NCBI GenBank assembly: GCA_023415275.1
Contig: JAEZLJ010000021.1
Span: forward strand, 1 to 13,712
Reading direction: 5' to 3'
DNA: 13,712 nucleotides
DNA from: Bacteroidota bacterium
GTDB taxonomy: Bacteria; Bacteroidota; Bacteroidia; Chitinophagales; Chitinophagaceae
The translations under genes and the position numbers were made by a program. The first letter of the stretch is position 1, and the number at the start of each line of letters is the position of its first letter. Of this stretch, positions 7,696 to 13,090 are shown in pieces. The notes under the pieces were generated by a model that did no database searches, was not told the DNA's origin, and worked only from the letters and a program-made list of their open reading frames with translations.

Positions 7696-9132
7696 TTACT
7701 CACCCACTATCTTGATAAGCGTACCACTTTTCAGGTTGTCCTTCAGGTTCATGCCATTCAGTATGGCCAGTTCTTCCAGCCTGGTGGCAGGCATATTATA
7801 ATATCGCAATGCCTGTTCCAGGGTGCCTGCCTGTGCTACGGATTTAATATGTATACGCTCGGGTTTCCGGTTCATCTTGCTGGCATCCGTCAGCCTCCTG
7901 AAGCTTTGCATGCTGTTGGTAAAATAGGTGCTGTAAGCGTTAAAGTCAGCAGGAGCAGACAAGCCGATCATATGATAAATCATATTGCCATCCTGTATCA
8001 GGTAAGACAGGGTCCTTATTACCCCCTGTTGCTGCGGAAGGTCTGCCACCATGGCTACGGCTGGTAAGCCATTCACATTCACTTCCCTGGTTTCTACAGG
8101 TTGTAATTTATACTGCTGCACAAGGGCATTAGCCGCTTCCTGCAAGGTCTTTCCGGGGGCCAGCATGAATATCATCAGGGCTTTTCCATCTTTAGGCGCC
8201 ATCTGCACCTGTTGGGGTGAGTTTTGATAAGCCCAGCCAGTAGGTACATTGAACTGAAACTTCAGCTCGGGGTGATAAAACACCTGGTTTTCCAGGTATC
8301 CCTCCCTGGGATCATCACCATAGACCAATCCTTCTATTCTTCGTAAATAGCTTTCCGAGTTGACCATTGGATTGGTAAGATTCAGTTTCTGTCTCCATTC
8401 TGTGGCCAGTTTGGCTACAGTCACATTGCGTTCTCCCGGGTCGGGGTGGGTGGACAGGAAGGGAGGAAGTGCCTCAGCACCGCTGGTTTGCTCCTGGCGC
8501 TTGAGCGTATTGAAAAAGTCGGCCATTTGCTGGGCGTCATAATTGATCTTGGAAGAATATTCCACACCTAATTCATCGGCCTGGCGTTCATCATCCCTGC
8601 TGTACTTCAACATCATGAGCTGCAAGCCTTGTGAAGCCAGGTCGGCAAACTGCGCCAGGTTCGGATTGATCACTATACCGGCAATGATGCCCAGTTGCCC
8701 TAACATGGAAGCCCTTTGCTGGGCTACTGAATGTCGGGCAGCAATATGACCGATCTCATGGCCTAGCACACCCGCAAATTCAGCCTCATTATTAAAATAG
8801 GCCATAATGCCACGCGTAAAATATACATACCCACCGGGAATGGCAAAGGCGTTTACCACGTTGGAATTCAACACCCTGAAGTTATATTCTATATTGGGCC
8901 GGTGAGAGATGGCTGCCATCTGCTTACCTTTTTCATTTATGAAGCGCTGAATGGCAGAGTCCGGGTAGAGGCCAAACTGCTGAATAACCTGGGGATCTGC
9001 TTCCTTTCCCTGCGCCAATTCCTGTTGTTCAGACATTAAAACCACTTCCTTTTTGCCCGTCACCGGGTTGCGGGCGCAATTGCTGAAGAATACAAGGGAG
9101 GCAATACATCCGGAAAATAATAATCTTTTCAT
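7696..9132 (-). CDS. M48 family zinc metalloprotease, probable lipoprotein
   Basis: A 478-residue periplasmic peptidase. The N-terminus MKRLLFSGCIASLVFFSNC is a lipoprotein signal with Cys19 as the likely lipidated residue (a loose lipobox), so it should sit on the outer or inner membrane facing the periplasm. The M48 domain spans about 25-260: HEIGH at residues 125-129 supplies two zinc ligands and the catalytic Glu126, and DERQADELG (Glu182, Asp186) the third ligand. HPDPGERN near residue 245 is also typical of BepA/YfgC-like members. Residues about 290-410 form a second domain resembling a PsbP-like fold. The last 50 residues (TLEQALRYYNMPATRLEELAILNG to LKSGTLIKIVGE) look like a LysM-type domain that could bind peptidoglycan. 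Family members act in outer-membrane protein quality control; the target here is unknown. Confidence 0.92.
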   Translation of the reverse strand: MKRLLFSGCIASLVFFSNCARNPVTGKKEVVLMSEQQELAQGKEADPQVIQQFGLYPDSAIQRFINEKGKQMAAISHRPNIEYNFRVLNSNVVNAFAIPGGYVYFTRGIMAYFNNEAEFAGVLGHEIGHIAARHSVAQQRASMLGQLGIIAGIVINPNLAQFADLASQGLQLMMLKYSRDDERQADELGVEYSSKINYDAQQMADFFNTLKRQEQTSGAEALPPFLSTHPDPGERNVTVAKLATEWRQKLNLTNPMVNSESYLRRIEGLVYGDDPREGYLENQVFYHPELKFQFNVPTGWAYQNSPQQVQMAPKDGKALMIFMLAPGKTLQEAANALVQQYKLQPVETREVNVNGLPAVAMVADLPQQQGVIRTLSYLIQDGNMIYHMIGLSAPADFNAYSTYFTNSMQSFRRLTDASKMNRKPERIHIKSVAQAGTLEQALRYYNMPATRLEELAILNGMNLKDNLKSGTLIKIVGE

Positions 9133-9446
9133 TGTTCTGTTTTTATAAGCCAGGAGATACCATTATCCAATCTCTACTATGCAACGACAATGCCATGCAC
9201 TCCGTAAAAATAAATGGGTGTAGTTACCAGCCGCAAGCGAGCTTTTACCTTAAAGGAAGGCAGCAGGCAAAGAAGGGCTATTTTTTACTTTTTACTTTTG
9301 ATTTTTAACTTCCCTTTCCCCTCTTTCACCCCCTGTTATTAAGCAGTGAACAAAATGAATTGCTAAATAAACCTTCTTTCTCAATAATCGTTTTAGTTTT
9401 ATAGTAAACAAAATCCAATAAACCACGTCTAATTAAAAAAACCATC
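9133..9446. other. Intergenic region between the M48 gene and a 42-codon ORF
   Basis: No gene of convincing length lies here. It should hold the upstream signals of the minus-strand M48 gene and of the plus-strand small ORF, but I find no full TAnnTTTG box in either direction; the nearest is TAGTTTTA at 9394-9401 for the small ORF. The one visible pattern is a T-rich heptamer run at 9282-9309, listed separately. Confidence 0.6.
9282..9309. repeat. Four imperfect T-rich heptamers
   Basis: TTTTTAC, TTTTTAC, TTTTGAT and TTTTAAC follow each other without a gap. Two are identical and the others differ by one or two bases. It may be a simple heptamer tract of the kind seen between genes in this phylum, or part of an upstream control region. 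Confidence 0.6.
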
Positions 9447-9575
9447 ATGGATACACAAATAACCACATGGGAAATGAACTTCGACGCTGATCCGGTTTCC
9501 AATACCAGGGAAGAAATAGCAGCAGGTCCACTTGAACCATATAAGCTGGATTGGGAAGCTATCAACTGGAACTAA
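9447..9575 (+). CDS. Possible 42-residue acidic peptide
   Basis: ATG at 9447 opens a frame of 42 codons ending TAA at 9573-9575. The peptide begins MDTQITTWEMNFDADPV, has a TREEIAAGPLEPY middle and ends KLDWEAINWN. It is acidic, has no signal peptide or membrane helix, and contains three tryptophans, two of them in the last six residues. The codons are ordinary for the window. A weak promoter-like box (TAGTTTTA) lies at 9394-9401. Neither neighbour is a maturation, transport or toxin gene, so a role as modified-peptide precursor is only a guess. I do not recognise a family. It could also be a chance frame. Confidence 0.4.
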   Translation: MDTQITTWEMNFDADPVSNTREEIAAGPLEPYKLDWEAINWN

Positions 9576-9677
9576 ACCGCATTACGTATAACTACTATTG
9601 AACGCATTCGTAATCTTCCCAAAAATCATCATCTGTTTCAGTAAATACCATATGCTCAAAATAGGTTAAAACTGCTC

Positions 9678-9708
9678 TTGTCCAGGGTTACAGAGCAAGC
9701 TATTTTTG
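9678..9708 (+). promoter_or_regulatory. Strong Bacteroidota-type promoter
   Basis: TTG at 9678-9680 and a perfect TAnnTTTG box (TATTTTTG, 9701-9708) are 20 bases apart. Transcription should start at about 9712-9718, exactly where a paired-end segment begins. GCTCT (9674-9678) and AGAGC (9692-9696) form a small dyad across the spacer. Confidence 0.65.
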
Positions 9709-9711
9709 TGT

Positions 9712-9843
9712 TAGAAGTTGATTGATAGATATATCAATCCTCCCGATTTCAATCGGGTCCAATGTCCAGAAAACCGTCCAGTAAGTTTTTGTTTTCCATA
9801 TCCAGAAAAACCTAATCCAATATCAGTCAACTTCTACTTTTTT
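9712..9843 (+). ncRNA. Candidate small structured RNA or 5' leader
   Basis: Bases 9712-9727 pair with 9821-9836 over 16 positions, with one G-U pair. Two local hairpins lie inside: ATTGATA/TATCAAT (9721-9727 with 9732-9738, competing with the long stem) and CCCGAT/ATCGGG (9742-9747 with 9752-9757, loop TTCA). GAAAAC and GUUUUC further in can pair too. A strong promoter ends four bases before the segment, and a run of six T (9838-9843) follows the closing stem. This fits a free RNA of about 130 bases, or a leader of the response regulator at 9972. I recognise no known RNA family: SRP, tmRNA and RNase P signatures are absent. Confidence 0.35.
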
Positions 9844-9971
9844 CCTCTGAAAACCCTTTAATCCTTTATCCTCCAGGTTCGTTGTAGTAACGCACTGTGA
9901 AAACATCCCGTAATCCTATCCGTTGAAAGCCGTTGCTAATCCAATTGATTAACCAATTTATTGCCCTGACC

Positions 9972-10400
9972 ATGTGTGCCGAGTTTAGAAGGCTTCCTAA
10001 ACGGATCCTGATCATCGATGATGACCTTGACCTGCTGATGTTGTTAGAACGCCAGTTGGATAAAGAAGGTTACGCTATAGAAACCGCAGCCAGCCTTCCC
10101 GAGGCTGAAGACATCATACCACAGTTTGTACCAGACCTGGTATTGCTTGATATCAATATCAATGGCGAAGATGGCCGAAAGCTTTGCTGGAAATTAAAAA
10201 ACTTTGATGGCTACCCGCATTCCAAAGTGATCCTCATCTCGGGCTATGATTATAGTACCGGTAGGGCTTTGTTGTTTGGCGCAGATGACATCCTGCCTAA
10301 ACCCTTTCATATGGAATACCTGCTGCACCGGGTAAATAGCTTCCTGGGGGATGATAACGCCGATGCTGTTTACCACGATAAGAATAGGTTGAGAGATTGA
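9972..10400 (+). CDS. Single-domain response regulator (receiver) protein
   Basis: A 142-residue protein consisting of one CheY-like receiver domain and short tails, with no DNA-binding or output domain. All key residues are present: the acidic pocket ILIIDDD (Asp16, Asp17), the phosphoryl acceptor Asp60 in LVLLDININGEDG, the switch Ser90 in ILISGYD and Lys110 in ILPKPF. It should be phosphorylated by a histidine kinase encoded elsewhere and act by protein contact. ATG 9972 is preferred to an in-frame TTG at 9933, whose extra residues are not receiver-like. No kinase is adjacent. If the promoter at 9678 drives it, the mRNA carries about 255 bases of leader that includes the structured segment. 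Confidence 0.88.
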   Translation: MCAEFRRLPKRILIIDDDLDLLMLLERQLDKEGYAIETAASLPEAEDIIPQFVPDLVLLDININGEDGRKLCWKLKNFDGYPHSKVILISGYDYSTGRALLFGADDILPKPFHMEYLLHRVNSFLGDDNADAVYHDKNRLRD

Positions 10401-10707
10401 TAGGCCTTGAGCCTGCAGGCATGTATTTCACCTAGGCTAATGACTATGCATGTGGAGTGTTTCCATCTTTCTTGCCAGTATGTACCAGGGAGTCATTGAA
10501 GAAAAGCTTCTTTATAAGTTTTGCAATGCTTACCCATGTGCACTGTTGCTTATTACAAGCTGTAAAGAATTCATTCATGCCAGCCCTGGTTTAAATTAAT
10601 GCATACAGGAATCAACCCGGTCATTCCTATCAACTATCTGCCTTGCAGAAACAAAGCTGTCCAACAACACTTCATCCTCACTATTTTTGGCAACTCAAAC
10701 GATAGCT
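10401..10707. other. Intergenic region before the FAH-family gene
   Basis: No convincing gene. It contains a perfect 10-bp palindrome GCCTGCAGGC (10411-10420) just after the response-regulator stop, without a T-run that would make it a terminator. It also has a small dyad AAGAA/TTCTT near 10500 and, at its end, the -7 box of the next gene. A 39-codon ORF at 10480-10599 is not supported by promoter or composition. Confidence 0.5.
10682..10689 (+). promoter_or_regulatory. -7 box of the FAH-family gene
   Basis: TATTTTTG matches TAnnTTTG perfectly and ends 18 bases before ATG 10708. No TTG is found at the right distance upstream, so only the -7 half is clear. The box covers an in-frame TTG at 10687, which rules that TTG out as start. 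Confidence 0.5.
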
Positions 10708-11715
10708 ATGAAGTTAGTGACTTACCTGAATGAAGATCATGACCAGCTAGGCCTGTTGGTAGATGGATTAGTGTATGATATGGAATCGGTACATCCCGAT
10801 CTGCCGGGCAATATGAGCATGTTCCTTGCCTATTGGGAAGAGTGCTTTCCGGTGGCTCAGGCAGGAGTGGACATGATCCGGGAAGGTAGGATCGGGCGAA
10901 GCAAGGGTAAGCCGGTGGAAAGCCTGGAATTATTGGCCCCAGTGCCCTATCCTCCATCCTGCCGCGATGCCTATGCCTTTCGCCAGCATGTGGCGGCCGC
11001 GCGGCGCAACAGGAAGGTGGACATGATCCCTGAATTTGACCAGTATCCCATCTTTTATTTTACCAACCACCATAGCATCAAAGGACCAGGAGAAGTTACC
11101 TGCATGCCTGATCACCTGGAAAAGCTCGATTTTGAGCTGGAAGTGGCCATTGTGATCTGCAAAGCCGGCAGGAATATCAAGGCAGAAGAAGCCGATGAAT
11201 ATATTGGTGGATTGATGATCATGAACGACCTGAGTGCCCGCCGCCTGCAGATGGAAGAAATGCTGCTGAACCTCGGCCCGGCAAAAGGAAAGGATTTTGC
11301 TACCACGGTTGGTCCCTGGCTGGTGACATTAGATGAATTGCAACCTTTAGAAGTAGCGCCTAAAGAAGGCCATGTGGGTAAATCATGGAATTTAAAAATG
11401 ACCTGCACTGTCAATGAAAAGCAGGTAAGTGAAGGCAACCTGTCAGATATGGACTGGACCTTCGCTGAGATCATTGAAAGAGCCTCCTATGGCGTGGACC
11501 TTTTTCCGGGCGATATCATTGGAAGCGGCACCGTAGGCACAGGATGCTTCCTGGAATTGAATGGTACAGGTAAATTAAATAACCCTGATTACCAGGAACA
11601 ATGGCTGCAGGATCGTGATGTGGTGGAAATGCAGATAGATGAACTGGGCACCCTCTCTAACACCATAGTGCTGGAAGATACCGACTGGAGTATTCTGAAC
11701 CGCAAAAAAGGATAA
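10708..11715 (+). CDS. Fumarylacetoacetate hydrolase (FAH) family protein
   Basis: A 335-residue cytoplasmic enzyme with an N-terminal domain (about 1-75) and an FAH catalytic domain (about 85-330). Metal-binding acids typical of the family are visible: Glu143 and Glu145 in DFELEVAIVI and Asp174 in MNDLSARRLQ. The family block GKDFATTVGPW (Lys195 to Trp204) and the late loop GDIIGSGTVGTG (268-279) follow. The conserved early His is His94 in FRQHVAAARR, where many members read HxxE. The family cleaves C-C bonds in beta-diketo acids, or decarboxylates or hydrates related acids, in aromatic catabolism; the substrate here is open. No other gene of tyrosine or homogentisate breakdown is in the window, so calling it fumarylacetoacetase would go too far. 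The start is supported by the -7 box. Confidence 0.9.
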   Translation: MKLVTYLNEDHDQLGLLVDGLVYDMESVHPDLPGNMSMFLAYWEECFPVAQAGVDMIREGRIGRSKGKPVESLELLAPVPYPPSCRDAYAFRQHVAAARRNRKVDMIPEFDQYPIFYFTNHHSIKGPGEVTCMPDHLEKLDFELEVAIVICKAGRNIKAEEADEYIGGLMIMNDLSARRLQMEEMLLNLGPAKGKDFATTVGPWLVTLDELQPLEVAPKEGHVGKSWNLKMTCTVNEKQVSEGNLSDMDWTFAEIIERASYGVDLFPGDIIGSGTVGTGCFLELNGTGKLNNPDYQEQWLQDRDVVEMQIDELGTLSNTIVLEDTDWSILNRKKG

Positions 11716-11727
11716 TACTAAAAAGAA

Positions 11728-11765
11728 ACAGGTTGACAAGGATTAAGCATTCCTTGTCAACCTGT
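11728..11765. terminator. Hairpin between convergent genes, probable bidirectional terminator
   Basis: A perfect 15-bp stem, 11728-11742 with 11751-11765, encloses an 8-base loop. On the minus strand it is followed by a T-rich run (from the plus-strand AAAAAGAAA before it), so it should end the DUF2807 transcript well. On the plus strand the T-run is weak (CTTTTC from 11777). Confidence 0.75.
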
Positions 11766-11776
11766 CAACCTGTTAA
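11755..11776. repeat. Short tandem of TGTCAACC units
   Basis: TGTCAACC at 11755-11762 and 11763-11770 are exact tandem copies, and TGTTAAC follows at 11771. The first copy is part of the right stem arm of the terminator and the left arm carries its complement, so the tract probably grew by slippage of the arm. Confidence 0.6.
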
Positions 11777-11792
11777 CTTTTCAAATCACAGC

Positions 11793-12500
11793 CTACACCT
11801 TCACCGTATTCATTCTTTTAGTAGTGGCAGTGCCTTTGTTCCTCACCTTGCCCAGGAAGGAGTCTTTCACCTTCAGGTCTTTGGCAGCATTCACCTCCGC
11901 ATGACCGACACCGGTATTTTCAATGTTCATGGTCTGCACCACGAAGTTGCCTGCCTCAATGGATCCCACACCGGAGTTTTTCACTACTGCATTTTCCGCC
12001 TTTCCGCTTAAATGCACATTACCCACACTGCTGTTCTTGATATCTATTTTGGAAGCGGTGAGTTTCAGGTCCACATTGCCCACGCTTTTATTCTTCAGAT
12101 CCAGGTCGCCAAAAGATAATTGCTCCTCAGAGGCTACATTGCCCACAGTGCTCAACTCCATTTCTTTAAGGTTCTTGAAGGTTACATATACCTTTAGCTT
12201 GGTCTTGAAATTAAGGTTCTTGTTTTCCATCTTTTTCATCTCAATCACCAGTTTATCCCCGTCATTATGCACCTGGAAAAGGTCCTGCAAATTCTCATCG
12301 GCTTCAATTTTTACAGCCTCTGAACTTCCCTGCGATAGCTTCAGCTCATACACCCCTGTGGCTTTTAAGCTGTTGAAAGAAGTAACTTTTACATCGCGTG
12401 TAACGATCTTGCCATTGCCTTCAATGGTTTCTTTTTTTTGTGCCTGTGCTGCACTCACCATTACTAATCCGGCAGCAACTGCCATCAAAATTTTACTCAT
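11793..12500 (-). CDS. Head-GIN domain (DUF2807) exported protein
   Basis: A 235-residue exported protein. Residues 1-20 are a signal peptide with an SAAQAQ cleavage region. The rest is the DUF2807 'putative autotransporter adhesin, head GIN' domain. It starts with the VKVTSFNSLKATGVYELKLSQG block and a VKIEADENL strand pair, and continues with regular 20-residue repeats: SVGNVDLKLTASKIDIKNS, SVGNVHLSGKAENAVVKNS, GVGSIEAGNFVVQTMNIENT, GVGHAEVNAAKDLKVKDS. Such repeats fold as a right-handed beta-helix or roll. The protein should sit in the periplasm or at the outer surface; no sorting domain is present and its function is not known. It is divergent from the DUF4290 gene, with about 590 bases between, and has a terminator after its stop. 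Confidence 0.88.
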   Translation of the reverse strand: MSKILMAVAAGLVMVSAAQAQKKETIEGNGKIVTRDVKVTSFNSLKATGVYELKLSQGSSEAVKIEADENLQDLFQVHNDGDKLVIEMKKMENKNLNFKTKLKVYVTFKNLKEMELSTVGNVASEEQLSFGDLDLKNKSVGNVDLKLTASKIDIKNSSVGNVHLSGKAENAVVKNSGVGSIEAGNFVVQTMNIENTGVGHAEVNAAKDLKVKDSFLGKVRNKGTATTKRMNTVKV

Positions 12501-12533
12501 ACTGATTGGTTTAAGTTTTTTATCTATCTAATA

Positions 12534-12555
12534 ACGAAGTCTTTCGTATAACGAA
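12534..12555. promoter_or_regulatory. Possible operator: three ACGAA elements
   Basis: ACGAA at 12534-12538, its complement TTCGT at 12543-12547 and ACGAA again at 12551-12555 lie 34-55 bases before the minus-strand DUF2807 start. Two copies are 17 bases apart. This spacing could suit a regulator, but the elements are short. Confidence 0.25.
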
Positions 12556-12652
12556 TGTAATCTCCTTCCTGTTACAGCCCCACTGGTTAATATTACAGGC
12601 GGTGGAAAAGAATGGGGAATGGCAAAAATGGAAATCCGGAAGCCTGGAACCA

Positions 12653-12701
12653 TTGCTTTGAAAGTTGGTTTACCAAATCCAAAGCAAGGTTGTTAAACCA
12701 A
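12653..12701. repeat. Two interleaved 8-bp inverted repeats
   Basis: TTGCTTTG (12653-12660) is complementary to CAAAGCAA (12680-12687), and TTGGTTTA (12665-12672) to TAAACCAA (12694-12701). The order A-B-A'-B' allows a pseudoknot or two exclusive hairpins. The bases are of low complexity, so chance is not excluded. Confidence 0.5.
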
Positions 12702-12730
12702 ACCCTATAGAGAATTTCTTAATAACATAT

Positions 12731-12754
12731 AGCCTGCCTTTAAGCCTGCTTTTA
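12731..12754. repeat. 12-bp tandem duplication
   Basis: AGCCTGCCTTTA (12731-12742) is followed directly by AGCCTGCTTTTA (12743-12754), differing by one base. Confidence 0.65.
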
Positions 12755-12804
12755 CCAACAGCTATTCCCCGGCAGCAAAGGCGGTTGTCAAAAGCCATAT
12801 TTAC

Positions 12805-12826
12805 TTGCTACCTCCTTGCCACCTCC
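12805..12826. repeat. 11-bp tandem duplication next to the large inverted repeat
   Basis: TTGCTACCTCC (12805-12815) is followed directly by TTGCCACCTCC (12816-12826), differing by one base. The second copy runs into the left arm of the large inverted repeat. Confidence 0.6.
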
Positions 12827-12922
12827 TCCCTATCTCCGGTATAGCAAAGCCCAGGATACTCCGTGCCCGCACGGAGTATCCATACCTTAGATAGGGAGTT
12901 GCTATACCGGAGATAGGGAGGA
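12824..12922. repeat. Nested inverted repeat with a duplicated arm
   Basis: An outer pair of perfect 24-bp arms (12824-12847 and 12899-12922) encloses an inner pair of perfect 13-bp arms (12854-12866 and 12869-12881, GGATACTCCGTGC and its complement) with two bases between. The 17 bases at 12882-12898 (ATACCTTAGATAGGGAG) are a copy of right-arm bases 12904-12920 with two differences, so the left arm can pair with either copy. The structure is far beyond chance. It has no T-run like a terminator and no ORF. It may be a dispersed palindromic element, the remnant of a miniature transposable element, or a folded RNA. Confidence 0.9.
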
Positions 12923-13054
12923 ACTACGACTGAAGGATACCCAAGGGATCCTCGGGCATATATAGAAGGAACCAGTAAGCCTTTGCTCTGGCAGTACTTT
13001 GCAGCCGGTTGGCGGCCCCTGGAAAAGCTTATGCGTTAATTTTAGTACCGGCTA

Positions 13055-13084
13055 TTGTCTAAATCACCTTGTTTATTACATTTG
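13055..13084 (+). promoter_or_regulatory. Bacteroidota-type promoter for the DUF4290 gene
   Basis: TTG at 13055-13057 and a perfect TAnnTTTG box (TACATTTG, 13077-13084) are 19 bases apart. ATG 13091 follows only six bases after the box, so the transcript should have almost no leader. Confidence 0.6.
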
Positions 13085-13090
13085 CTTTCA

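Larger units (their letters stand above)
12501..13090. other. Intergenic region rich in repeats and dyads
   Basis: No gene. From left to right it holds three ACGAA elements (12534-12555), interleaved inverted repeats (12653-12701), a 12-bp tandem pair (12731-12754), an 11-bp tandem pair (12805-12826), a large nested inverted repeat (12824-12922), a near-palindrome around GGATACCCAAGGGATCC (12934-12952), and finally the DUF4290 promoter. Confidence 0.8.

Noticed and set aside
9712..9843. Identification of the paired-end segment as 6S or SRP RNA
   Set aside because: It is shorter than typical 6S RNA and lacks the conserved SRP helix 8 motif, so no known family name was given.
10411..10420. Palindrome GCCTGCAGGC as terminator of the response regulator
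   Set aside because: It leaves no loop and no T-run follows.
10480..10599. 39-codon ORF between the response regulator and the FAH-family gene
   Set aside because: It has no promoter or recognisable composition, and its Cys-rich, mixed sequence looks like chance.
11112..11474. 120-codon frame on the minus strand inside the FAH-family gene
   Set aside because: It covers the metal-binding and GKDF blocks of the plus-strand enzyme and has no independent support.
11923..12531. Long open frame on the plus strand opposite the DUF2807 gene
   Set aside because: It is the mirror of a repetitive coding sequence with a signal peptide and known domain on the other strand; its own protein is low-complexity Ser/Leu/Phe without a recognisable pattern.
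12824..12922. Nested inverted repeat as a CRISPR array or insertion sequence
   Set aside because: There are no evenly spaced repeats with unique spacers, no cas genes and no transposase; the arms are inverted, not a repeat-spacer series.
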